This document shows, one piece after another, positions 13,940-26,800 of a stretch of 64,000 bases of DNA (the stretch's first letter is position 1; each line of letters begins with the position of its first letter). Source of the DNA: Calliopsis andreniformis (Eukaryota; Arthropoda; Insecta; Hymenoptera; Andrenidae); assembly GCF_051401765.1 (NCBI RefSeq), contig NW_027480467.1, positions 2,294,001 to 2,358,000 of the forward strand, given 5' to 3'. Under the pieces are notes generated by a model. The model was given only the letters and a program-made list of their open reading frames with translations. It was not told the DNA's origin and ran no database searches. Made by a program: the position numbers and the translations under genes.

Positions 13940-14289
13940 TCCTCAATCTTCAATCCTCAATACTCAATCTGCAATCCTCAATCCTCAAGCCTCAACCATC
14001 ATTCTTCAATCTTCAATACCCAATCCTCAATCTTCAATTCTCAATTCACAATCCTTAATCCTCAATCCTCAATCCTCAATCCTCAGACCTCAAACATCAA
14101 TATTCAACCCTCAGTCCTCGTCCTCAATCCACAACACTCAATCCTCAATCCTCGATCTTCAATCATCAATATTCAATCTTCAATCCTCAATCCTCAATCC
14201 TCAATCCTCAATCCTGAATCCTCAATCTTCAATCCTCAATCCTCAATCCTCAATCCTCAATCCTCAATCTTCAATCCTCAACACTCAAT
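13940..14289 (+). repeat. HOR unit of 1,765-bp type, copy 3, partial
   Basis: TCTGCAATCC at 13,970 restarts the same unit (1,494 bases after 12,476). It is followed by CAATTCACAATCCTTAATCC and the TCGATCTTCAATCATC segment. Similarity ends near 14,290, where the beta-core sequence (CAAACCTCAATACTCAACC) begins. Confidence 0.65.
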
Positions 14290-16669
14290 CTTCAATCCTC
14301 AAACCTCAATACTCAACCATCAATCCTCAATTCTCAGTACTCAATAGAATATCCTGAATTCTCAGGGTTCAATACTCAAGCGTCAATCCTCAACCCTCAG
14401 CCCTCATTCTGAATCCTCAATCCTCAATCCTCAATCCTCAATTATCAATCCTCAATCCTCAACCCTCAGTCCTCATCCTCAATTCTCAATCCTCAATCCT
14501 CAATCCTCAATCCTCAATCTTCAATCCTCAATAATCAATCTCCAATCCTAGATCCTCAATCTCCGATCCTCAGTCCTTAATCCTCAATCTTCAATCCTCA
14601 ATCGCCAGTCCACAATCCTCAATCCTCAATCCTCAATCCTCAATATTCAACACACGACCCTCAACCATAAATTCTCAATACTCAACCATCAATCCTCAAT
14701 TCCCGATACTCAATAGAATATCCTGAATTCTCATGGTTGAGTACTCAAACCACAATATTCAATAATCAAATCTCAATCCTCAAACATCAATTCTCAACAC
14801 TCAATCCTCAACACTCAGTCCTCTCTCTTCAATCCTCCATCCTCAATCCTCAATCCTCAAGAGTCAATCCTCAATCCTCAATCTTCAAACCTCAATTCTC
14901 AGTCCTCAAACCTCAATCCCGAATCCTCAAACCTGAATCCTCAATCTTCAGCTCTCAGTCCTCAACAATCAATTGTCAATCCTCAATCCTCAATAGAATA
15001 TCCTCAATTCACAGTTTTCAATACTCAATCGCCATTCTTCAATCTTCAAATCTCAATCCACAAACATCAATTCTCATCACTCAACCCTCAACACTCAGTC
15101 CTCAATCTTCAATCCTCAATCCTCAATCCTCAATCTTCAATCCTCAATAAACAATCTTCAATCCTCAATCCTCAATTCTCAGTCCTCAATGCTCAACCCT
15201 CAATCGTCAATCCTCAATCCCCAATCCTCAATCTTCAATCCCCAATCCTCAATCCTCAATCCTCAATCCTCAATCTTCAATCCTCAACACTCAACCTTCA
15301 ATCCTCAATCCTCAATCCTCAATCCTCAGTCCTCAATCCTCAATACTCAATACTCAATCCTGAATCCTCAATATTCAACACACAACCCTCAACCATCAAT
15401 TCTTAATACTCAACCACCAATCCTCAATTCTCAATACTCAATAGAATATCCTGAATTCTCATGTTTCAATACTCAATCCACAATACTCAATAATCAAATC
15501 TCAATCCTCGAACACCAATTCTCAACGCTCAATCCTCAACACTCAGTCCTCTATCTTCAATCTTCCATCCTCAATCCTCTATCCTCAAGCGTCATTCCTC
15601 AATCCTCAATACTCAACCCTCAATCCTCAGCCCTCAAACCTCAATTCCGAATCCACAATCTTCAATACTCAATCCTCAATCCTAAAATCCTCAATCCTCG
15701 GTATTCAACACTCAACCCTCAATCATCAATCCTCAATACTCAACCATCAATGCTCAATTCTCAATGCTCAACAGAATATCCTGAATTCTCAGTTTTCAAC
15801 ACTCAATCCCCAAACTTCAATCTTCAAAGCTCAATCCACAAGCATCAATTCTCATCACCCAACCCTCAGCACTCAGTCATCAATCTTCAATCCTCAATCC
15901 TCAATTCTCAGTCCTCAATACTCAATCCTCAATCGTCAATCCTCAATCCCCAATCCTCAATCATCAATCCTCAATCCTCAATCCTCAATCCTCAATCCTC
16001 AATATTCAGTCCTCAATACTCAATCTTCAATCCTCAATCCTCAATCCTCAATCCTCAATCCTCAATCCTCAATCCTCAATATTCAAAACACAACCCCCAA
16101 CCATCAATCCTCAATTCTCAATACTCAATAGAGTATCCTGAATTCTCATGTTTCAATACTGAATCCACAATACTCAATAATAAAATCTCAATCCTCAAAC
16201 ATCAATCCTCAACGCTCAATCCTCAATCCTCAATACTCAATCGTCAGTCTTCAATCCTCAATCCTCAATCCTCAATCCTCAATCCGCAATCCTCAATCTT
16301 CAATCCTCAATACTCAATCTTCAATCCTCAATCCTCAAACCTGAAATCCTCAATCCTCAATATTCAACACACAACCCTCAAACTTCAATCCTCAATACTC
16401 AAACATCAATCCTCAATTCTCAATACTCAATCGTCAGCCTTCAATCCTCAACACTCAATCTTCAATCCTCAATCCTCAATCTTCAATTCTCAATCTTCGA
16501 TCCTCAATACTGAATCTCCAATCCTCAATCCTCAATCGTCAATCCCCAATCCTCAATCCTCAATCTTCAATCCTCAATACTCAATCTTCAAGTCTCAATG
16601 CTGAATCCTCAATCCTCAAACCTCAATCCCCAATCAACAATCTTCAATCTTCAATCCTCAATCCTCAAT
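14290..16669 (+). repeat. Beta core, copy 1
   Basis: Order of markers: TCAGGGT half-degraded inverted repeat (14,351), TCATGGTTGAGTAC cassette (14,720), AGAGTCAATCC, CAATTGTCAATCC near 14,970, TCATGTTT cassette (15,448), CCTAAAATCC with CTCGGTATTC near 15,690, TCAGTTTT cassette (15,778), and a second TCATGTTT cassette in the GAGTATCC form (16,135). The same order recurs with constant offsets at 17.98, 24.08, 32.65 and 36.03 kb, and with an internal deletion at 41.1 and 46.3 kb. This copy alone reads TCAATACTCAACCC near 15,605, where the others read TCAATTCTCAACCC. Confidence 0.85.
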
Positions 16670-17750
16670 CCTCAATCCTCAATCTTCAATCCTCAATACT
16701 CAATCTTCAATCCTCAATACTCAATCTGCAATCCTCAATCCTCAATCCTCAACCCTCATTCTTCAATCTTCAATACCCAATCCTCAATCTTCAATTCTCA
16801 ATACTCAATCCTTAATCCTCAATCGTCAATCCTCAATCCTCAGACCTCAAACATCAATATTCAACCCTCAATCCTCAATCCTCAACCCTCATTCTTCAAT
16901 CTTCAATACCCAATCCTCAATCTTCAATCCTCAATCCTCAATCCTCAATCCTCAATCCTCAATCCTCAATCCTCAGTCTTCAATCCTCAATACTCAATCT
17001 GCAACCCTCAATCCTCAATCCTCAATCCTCAACCCTCTGTCCTCAAGCATCAATACTCAACCCTCAGTCCTCGTCCTCAATCCACAACCCTCAATCCTGA
17101 ATCCTCGATTTTCATTCATCAGAATTCAACCTTCAATCCTCAATCCTCAATACTCAATACTCAATCATCAATACTCAACCATCAATACTCAATTCTCAAT
17201 ACTCAATAGATTATCCTGAATTCTCAGGATTCAATACTCAAAAATCAATCCTGAACCCTCAGCCCTCATTCTGAATCCTCAATCCTCAAACCTCAATCCT
17301 CAATTTTCAATCCTCAATCCTCAACCCTCAGTCCTCATCCTCAATTCTCAATTCTGAATTCTCAATCCTCAATCCTCAATCCTCAATCTTCAATCCTCAA
17401 TAATCTATCTCCAAACCTAGAACCCCAATCCCCAATCCTCAATCCTTAATCCTCAATCTTCAATCCTCAATCCCCAGTCCTCAATCTTACATCCTCAATC
17501 CTCAACACTCAATCCTCAATCCTCAATCTTCAATCATCAACACTCAATCTTCAAGCCTCAATCCTCGACGTTCAATCCTCAATCCTCAATTCTCAATCCT
17601 CAATACTCAGTCCTCAATCGTCAATCCTCAATCCCCAATCCTCAATCTTCAATCCTCAATCCTCAATCCTCAATCCTCAATCCTCAATCCTCATTCCTCA
17701 AACCTCAATCCGCAACCCTCAGTCCTCATCCTTAATTCTCAATTCTCAAT
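16670..17750 (+). repeat. Spacer block between beta cores
   Basis: This joins the beta core to sequence shared with 7,670-8,040 (TCTGCAATCC, then AACCCTCATTC, then TCAGACCTCAAACATC), then with 13,000-13,300, including a perfect inverted repeat at 17,213. The same junction is seen at 31.36-32.4 and 34.74-35.8 kb, so it is an established HOR segment and not a one-off join. Confidence 0.65.
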
Positions 17751-19756
17751 CCTCAATCCTCAATCCTCAATCCTCAGACCTCAAACATCAATATTCAACC
17801 CTCAGTCCTCGTCCTCAATCCACAACACTCAATCCTCAATCCTCGATCTTCAATCATCAATATTCAATCTTCAATCCTCAATCCTCAATCCTCAATCATC
17901 AATCCTTAATCCTCAATCTTCAATCCTCAATCCTCAATCCTCAATCCTCAATCCTCAATCTTCAATCCTCAACACTCAATCTTCAATCCTCAAACCTCAA
18001 TACTCAACCATCAATCCTCAATTCTCAGTACTCAATAGAATATCCTGAATTCTCAGGGTTCAATACTCAAGCGTCAATCCTCAACCCTCAGCCCTCATTC
18101 TGAATCCTCAATCCTCAATCCTCAATCCTCAATTATCAATCCTCAATCCTCAACCCTCAGTCCTCATCCTCAATTCTCAATCCTCAATCCTCAATCCTCA
18201 ATCCTCAATCTTCAATCCTCAATAATCAATCTCCAATCCTAGATCCTCAATCTCGGATCCTCAGTCCTTAATCCTCAATCTTCAATCCTCAATCGCCAGT
18301 CCACAATCCTCAATCCTCAATCCTCAATCCTCAATATTCAACACACGACCCTCAACCATAAATTCTCAATACTCAACCATCAATCCTCAATTCCCGATAC
18401 TCAATAGAATATCCTGAATTCTCATGGTTGAGTACTCAAACCACAATATTCAATAATCAAATCTCAATCCTCAAACATCAATTCTCAACACTCAATCCTC
18501 AACACTCAGTCCTCTCTCTTCAATCCTCCATCCTCAATCCTCAATCCTCAAGAGTCAATCCTCAATCCTCAATCTTCAAACCTCAATTCTCAGTCCTCAA
18601 ACCTCAATCCCGAATCCTCAAACCTGAATCCTCAATCTTCAGCTCTCAGTCCTCAACAATCAATTGTCAATCCTCAATCCTCAATAGAATATCCTCAATT
18701 CACAGTTTTCAATACTCAATCGCCATTCTTCAATCTTCAAATCTCAATCCACAAACATCAATTCTCATCACTCAACCCTCAACACTCAGTCCTCAATCTT
18801 CAATCCTCAATCCTCAATCCTCAATCTTCAATCCTCAATAAACAATCTTCAATCCTCAATCCTCAATTCTCAGTCCTCAATGCTCAACCCTCAATCGTCA
18901 ATCCTCAATCCCCAATCCTCAATCTTCAATCCCCAATCCTCAATCCTCAATCCTCAATCCTCAATCTTCAATCCTCAACACTCAACCTTCAATCCTCAAT
19001 CCTCAATCCTCAATCCTCAGTCCTCAATCCTCAATACTCAATACTCAATCCTGAATCCTCAATATTCAACACACAACCCTCAACCATCAATTCTTAATAC
19101 TCAACCACCAATCCTCAATTCTCAATACTCAATAGAATATCCTGAATTCTCATGTTTCAATACTCAATCCACAATACTCAATAATCAAATCTCAATCCTC
19201 GAACACCAATTCTCAACGCTCAATCCTCAACACTCAGTCCTCTATCTTCAATCTTCCATCCTCAATCCTCTATCCTCAAGCGTCATACCTCAATCCTCAA
19301 TTCTCAACCCTCAATCCTCAGCCCTCAAACCTCAATTCCGAATCCACAATCTTCAATACTCAATCCTCAATCCTAAAATCCTCAATCCTCGGTATTCAAC
19401 ACTCAACCCTCAATCATCAATCCTCAATACTCAACCATCAATGCTCAATTCTCAATGCTCAACAGAATATCCTGAATTCTCAGTTTTCAACACTCAATCC
19501 CCAAACTTCAATCTTCAAAGCTCAATCCACAAGCATCAATTCTCATCACCCAACCCTCAGCACTCAGTCATCAACCTTCAATCCTCAATCCTCAATTCTC
19601 AGTCCTCAATACTCAATCCTCAATCGTCAATCCTCAATCCCCAATCCTCAATCATCAATCCTCAATCCTCAATCCTCAATCCTCAATCCTCAATATTCAG
19701 TCCTCAATACTCAATCTTCAATCCTCAATCCTCAATCCTCAATCCTCAATCCTCAA

Positions 19757-20352
19757 TCCTCAATCCTCAATATTCAAAACACAACCCCCAACCATCAATC
19801 CTCAATTCTCAATACTCAATAGAGTATCCTGAATTCTCATGTTTCAATACTGAATCCACAATACTCAATAATAAAATCTCAATCCTCAAACATCAATCCT
19901 CAACGCTCAATCCTCAATCCTCAATACTCAATCGTCAGTCTTCAATCCTCAATCCTCAATCCTCAATCCTCAATCCGCAATCCTCAATCTTCAATCCTCA
20001 ATACTCAATCTTCAATCCTCAATCCTCAAACCTGAAATCCTCAATCCTCAATATTCAACACACAACCCTCAAACTTCAATCCTCAATACTCAAACATCAA
20101 TCCTCAATTCTCAATACTCAATCGTCAGCCTTCAATCCTCAACACTCAATCTTCAATCCTCAATCCTCAATCTTCAATTCTCAATCTTCGATCCTCAATA
20201 CTGAATCTTCAATCCTCAATCCTCAATCGTCAATCCCCAATCCTCAATCCTCAATCTTCAATCCTCAATACTCAATCTTCAAGTCTCAATGCTGAATCCT
20301 CAATCCTCAAACCTCAATCCCCAATCAACAATCTTCAATCTTCAATCCTCAA
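19757..20352 (+). repeat. 596-bp nested tandem duplication, left copy
   Basis: The GAGTATCCTGAATTC cassette at 19,826 recurs at 20,422, and the AATGCTGAATCC marker at 20,289 recurs at 20,885, both 596 bases apart. Edges are approximate. The duplication is part of the 6,100-bp unit, since it is present again at 25.86-27.05 kb. Confidence 0.8.
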
Positions 20353-20948
20353 TCCTCAATCCTCAATATTCAAAACACAACCCCCAACCATCAATCCTCA
20401 ATTCTCAATACTCAATAGAGTATCCTGAATTCTCATGTTTCAATACTGAATCCACAATACTCAATAATAAAATCTCAATCCTCAAACATCAATCCTCAAC
20501 GCTCAATCCTCAATCCTCAATACTCAATCGTCAGTCTTCAATCCTCAATCCTCAATCCTCAATCCTCAATCCGCAATCCTCAATCTTCAATCCTCAATAC
20601 TCAATCTTCAATCCTCAATCCTCAAACCTGAAATCCTCAATCCTCAATATTCAACACACAACCCTCAAACTTCAATCCTCAATACTCAAACATCAATCCT
20701 CAATTCTCAATACTCAATCGTCAGCCTTCAATCCTCAACACTCAATCTTCAATCCTCAATCCTCAATCTTCAATTCTCAATCTTCGATCCTCAATACTGA
20801 ATCTTCAATCCTCAATCCTCAATCCTCAATCCCCAATCCTCAATCCTCAATCTTCAATCCTCAATACTCAATCTTCAAGTCTCAATGCTGAATCCTCAAT
20901 CCTCAAACCTCAATCCCCAATCAACAATCTTCAATCTTCAATACTCAG
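20353..20948 (+). repeat. 596-bp nested tandem duplication, right copy
   Basis: Near-identical to the left copy. A visible difference is TCAATCGTCAATCCCC in the left copy (20,224) against TCAATCCTCAATCCCC in the right (20,820). It ends where AATACTCAGTCCTC leads into the 21,018 inverted repeat. Confidence 0.8.
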
Positions 20949-23850
20949 TCCTCTATCCTCAATCCTCAATCCTCAAAATTCAACCATCAGTCCTCAATTC
21001 TCAATACTCCATAGAATATCCTGAATTCTCAGGATTCAATACTCAAACGTCAATCTTCAACCCTCAGCCCTCATTCTGAATCCTCAATCCTCAATCCTCA
21101 ATCCTCAATTTTCAATCCTCAATCCTCAACCCTCAATCCTCAATCCTCAATCTTCAATCCACAATACTCAATCTGCAATCCTCAATCCTCAATCCTCAAT
21201 CCTCAATCCTCAATTCTCAATCCCCAATCCTCTGCCATCAATCCTCAAAACTCAATCCTCAAACCTCAATCGTCAACCGTCAGTCCTCGTCCTCAATCCT
21301 CAACACTCAATCCTCAATCCTCAATCCTCAATCTTCAATCATCAATACTCAATCTTCAATCCTCAATCCTCAATCTTCAATCCTCTACCCTCAATTCTCA
21401 ATTCTCAATACTCAGTCCTCAATCCTCAATCCTCAATCCTCAATCCTCTGTCCTCAAACCACAATCCTGAATCCTCAATCCTGAATCCTCAATCCTCAAT
21501 CCTCAATCCTCAATCCTCAATCCTCAATCCTTAATCCTCAACCTTCAATCCTCAGTCCTCAATCCTCAATCTTCAATCCTCAACCCTCAATCCTCATCCT
21601 CATTCATCAATCCTCAATCTTCAATCCTCAATACTCGATCTTCAATCCTCAATCCTGAATCCTCAATCCTCAATCCTCAATCCCCAATCAACAATCCTCA
21701 ATCTCCAATACTCAACCCTCTATCCTCAATCCTCAATCCTCAATCCTCAATACTCAACCATCAATCCTCAATTCTCAATACTCAATAGAGTATCCTGAAT
21801 TGTCAGGATTCAATACTCAAACGTCAATCCTCAACCCTCAGCCCTCAATCTGAATCCTCAATCCTCAATCCTCAATCCTCAATTTTCAATCCTCAATCCT
21901 CAACCCTAACTCCTCATCCTCAATTCTCAATTCTCAATCCTCAAACCTCAATCCTCAACCTTCAATCCTCAATAATCTATCTCCAATCCTAGATCTCCAA
22001 TCCCCAAACCTCAATACTTAATCCTCAATCTTCAATCCTCAATCCCCAGTCCTCAATCTTAAATCCTCAATCCTCAACACTCAATCCTCAATCCTCAATC
22101 TTCAATCATCAATACTCAATCTTCAATCCTCAATCCTCAACCTTCAATCCTCAATCCTCAATTCTCAATCCTCAACACTCAGTCCTCAATCGTCAATCCT
22201 CAATCCCCAATCCTCAATCTTCAATCCTCAATCCTCAATCCTCAATCCTCAATCCTCAATCCTCATTCCTCAAACCTCAATCCTCAACCCTCAGTCCTCA
22301 TACTTAATTCTCAATTCTCAATCCTCAATCCTCAATTCTCAATCTTCAATCCTCAATAATCTATCTCCAATCCTAGATCCCAAATCCCCAATCCTCAATC
22401 CTTAATCCTCAATCTTCAATCCTCAATCTCCAGTGCTGAATCTTAAATCCTCAATCCTCAACACTCAATCCTCAATCCTCAATCTTCAATCATCAATACT
22501 CAATCTTCAGTCCTCAATCCTCATCCTTCAATCCTCAATCCTCAATTCTCAATCCTCAATACTCAGTCCTCAATCGTCAATCCTCAATCCCCAATCCTCA
22601 ATCTTCAATCCTCAATCCTCAATCCTCAATCCTCAATCCTCAATCTTCAATCCTCAATACTCAATCTGCAATCCTCAATCCTCAAGCCTCAACCCTCATT
22701 CTTCAATCTTCAATACCCAATCCTCAATCTTCAATTTTCAATTCACAATCCTTAATCCTCAATCCTCAATCCTCAATCCTCAGACCTCAAACATCAATAT
22801 TCAACCCTCAGTCCTCGTCCTCAATCCACAACACTCAATCCTCAATCCTCGATCTTCAATCATCAATATTCAATCTTCAATCCTCAATCCTCAATCCTCA
22901 ATCCTCAATCCTGAATCCTCAATCTTCAATCCTCAATCCTCAATCCTCAATCCTCAATCCTCAATCTTCAATCCTCAACACTCAGTCTTCAATCCTCAAT
23001 CCTCAATCTTCAATCCTTAATACTCAATCTTCAACCCTCAATCCTTAATACTCAACCCTCAATCCTCATTCTTCAATCCTCAATACCCAATCTTCAATCT
23101 TCAATCCTCAATCCTCAATTCGCAATCCTCAATCCTCATTCCTCAGTCCTCAAGCATCAATACTCAACCCTCAGTCCTCGTCCTCAATCCACAACCCTCA
23201 ATCCTGAATCCTCGATTTTCATTCATCAAAATTCAACCTTCAATCCTCAATCCTCAATACTCAATACTCAATCATCAATACTCAACCATCAATACTCAAT
23301 TCTCAATACTCAATAGATTATCCTGAATTCTCAGGATTCAATACTCAAAAATCAATCCTCAACCCTCAGCCCTCATTCTGAATCCTCAATCCTCAATCCT
23401 CAATCCTCAATTTTCAATCCTCAATCCTCAACCCTCAGTCCTCATCCTCAATTCTCAATTCTCAATCCTCAATCCTCAATCCTCAATCTTCAATCCTCAA
23501 TAATCTGTCTCCAAACCTAGAACACCAATCCCCAATCCTCAATCCTTAATCCTCAATCTTCAATCCTCAATCCCCAGTCCTCAATCTTACATCCTCAATC
23601 CTCAACACTCAATCCTCAATCCTCAATCTTCAATCATCAACACTCAATCTTCAAGCCTCAATCCTCGACGTTCAATCCTCAATCCTCAATTCTCAATCCT
23701 CAATACTCAGTCCTCAATCGTCAATCCTCAATCCCCAATCCTCAATCTTCAATCCTCAATCCTCAATCCTCAATCCTCAATCCTCAATCCTCATTCCTCA
23801 AACCTCAATCCTCAACCCTCAGTCCTCATCCTTAATTCTCAATTCTCAAT

Positions 23851-26800
23851 CCTCAATCCTCAATCCTCAATCCTCAGACCTCAAACATCAATATTCAACC
23901 CTCAGTCCTCGTCCTCAATCCACAACACTCAATCCTCAATCCTCGATCTTCAATCATCAATATTCAATCTTCAATCCTCAATCCTCAATCCTCAATCATC
24001 AATCCTTAATCCTCAATCTTCAATCCTCAATCCTCAATCCTCAATCCTCAATCCTCAATCTTCAATCCTCAACACTCAATCTTCAATCCTCAAACCTCAA
24101 TACTCAACCATCAATCCTCAATTCTCAGTACTCAATAGAATATCCTGAATTCTCAGGGTTCAATACTCAAGCGTCAATCCTCAACCCTCAGCCCTCATTC
24201 TGAATCCTCAATCCTCAATCCTCAATCCTCAATTATCAATCCTCAATCCTCAACCCTCAGTCCTCATCCTCAATTCTCAATCCTCAATCCTCAATCCTCA
24301 ATCCTCAATCTTCAATCCTCAATAATCAATCTCCAATCCTAGATCCTCAATCTCCGATCCTCAGTCCTTAATCCTCAATCTTCAATCCTCAATCGCCAGT
24401 CCACAATCCTCAATCCTCAATCCTCAATCCTCAATATTCAACACACGACCCTCAACCATAAATTCTCAATACTCAACCATCAATCCTCAATTCCCGATAC
24501 TCAATAGAATATCCTGAATTCTCATGGTTGAGTACTCAAACCACAATATTCAATAATCAAATCTCAATCCTCAAACATCAATTCTCAACACTCAATCCTC
24601 AACACTCAGTCCTCTCTCTTCAATCCTCCATCCTCAATCCTCAATCCTCAAGAGTCAATCCTCAATCCTCAATCTTCAAACCTCAATTCTCAGTCCTCAA
24701 ACCTCAATCCCGAATCCTCAAACCTGAATCCTCAATCTTCAGTTCTCAGTCCTCAACAATCAATTGTCAATCCTCAATCCTCAATAGAATATCCTCAATT
24801 CACAGTTTTCAATACTCAATCGCCATTCTTCAATCTTCAAATCTCAATCCACAAACATCAATTCTCATCACTCAACCCTCAACACTCAGTCCTCAATCTT
24901 CAATCCTCAATCCTCAATCCTCAATCTTCAATCCTCAATAAACAATCTTCAATCCTCAATCCTCAATTCTCAGTCCTCAATGCTCAACCCTCAATCGTCA
25001 ATCCTCAATCCCCAATCCTCAATCTTCAATCCCCAATCCTCAATCCTCAATCCTCAATCCTCAATCTTCAATCCTCAACACTCAACCTTCAATCCTCAAT
25101 CCTCAATCCTCAATCCTCAGTCCTCAATCCTCAATACTCAATACTCAATCCTGAATCCTCAATATTCAACACACAACCCTCAACCATCAATTCTTAATAC
25201 TCAACCACCAATCCTCAATTCTCAATACTCAATAGAATATCCTGAATTCTCATGTTTCAATACTCAATCCACAATACTCAATAATCAAATCTCAATCCTC
25301 GAACACCAATTCTCAACGCTCAATCCTCAACACTCAGTCCTCTATCTTCAATCTTCCATCCTCAATCCTCTATCCTCAAGCGTCATACCTCAATCCTCAA
25401 TTCTCAACCCTCAATCCTCAGCCCTCAAACCTCAATTCCGAATCCACAATCTTCAATACTCAATCCTCAATCCTAAAATCCTCAATCCTCGGTATTCAAC
25501 ACTCAACCCTCAATCATCAATCCTCAATACTCAACCATCAATGCTCAATTCTCAATGCTCAACAGAATATCCTGAATTCTCAGTTTTCAACACTCAATCC
25601 CCAAACTTCAATCTTCAAAGCTCAATCCACAAGCATCAATTCTCATCACCCAACCCTCAGCACTCAGTCATCAACCTTCAATCCTCAATCCTCAATTCTC
25701 AGTCCTCAATACTCAATCCTCAATCGTCAATCCTCAATCCCCAATCCTCAATCATCAATCCTCAATCCTCAATCCTCAATCCTCAATCCTCAATATTCAG
25801 TCCTCAATACTCAATCTTCAATCCTCAATCCTCAATCCTCAATCCTCAATCCTCAATCCTCAATCCTCAATATTCAAAACACAACCCCCAACCATCAATC
25901 CTCAATTCTCAATACTCAATAGAGTATCCTGAATTCTCATGTTTCAATACTGAATCCACAATACTCAATAATAAAATCTCAATCCTCAAACATCAATCCT
26001 CAACGCTCAATCCTCAATCCTCAATACTCAATCGTCAGTCTTCAATCCTCAATCCTCAATCCTCAATCCTCAATCCGCAATCCTCAATCTTCAATCCTCA
26101 ATACTCAATCTTCAATCCTCAATCCTCAAACCTGAAATCCTCAATCCTCAATATTCAACACACAACCCTCAAACTTCAATCCTCAATACTCAAACATCAA
26201 TCCTCAATTCTCAATACTCAATCGTCAGCCTTCAATCCTCAACACTCAATCTTCAATCCTCAATCCTCAATCTTCAATTCTCAATCTTCGATCCTCAATA
26301 CTGAATCTTCAATCCTCAATCCTCTATCGTCAATCCCCAATCCTCAATCCTCAATCTTCAATCCTCAATACTCAATCTTCAAGTCTCAATGCTGAATCCT
26401 CAATCCTCAAACCTCAATCCCCAATCAACAATCTTCAATCTTCAATCCTCAATCCTCAATCCTCAATATTCAAAACACAACCCCCAACCATCAATCCTCA
26501 ATTCTCAATACCCAATAGAGTATCCTGAATTCTCATGTTTCAATACTGAATCCACAATACTCAATAATAAAATCTCAATCCTCAAACATCAATCCTCAAC
26601 GCTCAATCCTCAATCCTCAATACTCAATCGTCAGTCTTCAATCCTCAATCCTCAATCCTCAATCCTCAATCCGCAATCCTCAATCTTCAATCCTCAATAC
26701 TCAATCTTCAATCCTCAATCCTCAAACCTGAAATCCTCAATCCTCAATATTCAACACACAACCCTCAAACTTCAATCCTCAATACTCAAACATCAATCCT

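Larger units (their letters stand above)
17751..23850 (+). repeat. HOR unit of 6,100 bp, copy 1
   Basis: A composite unit: a beta core (17.98-20.36 kb, offset 3,691 from beta copy 1), a 596-bp tandem duplication, an alpha-like stretch (about 20.95-22.4 kb) and a 12-kb-type stretch (22.43-23.8 kb, offset 10,191 from 12,242). Partner landmarks lie 6,100 bases away in copy 2: 18,042/24,142, 18,411/24,511, 21,018/27,118, 21,792/27,892. It holds three perfect inverted repeats (21,018; 21,792; 23,320). Confidence 0.85.

Noticed and set aside
14737..15150. A 137-codon frame identical in seven copies
   Set aside because: It starts at TTG inside the TCATGGTTGAG cassette, and at least one copy has a silent difference only by chance (24,741). 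The identity follows from recent duplication of the beta core.
15189..16604. A 471-codon open frame (repeated at 18,880 and 24,980) encoding an NPQSSIL-repeat protein
   Set aside because: The peptide is what any frame of the heptamer gives, and copies exist only because the DNA was duplicated. There is no promoter, domain, codon bias or non-repeat sequence to support a gene.
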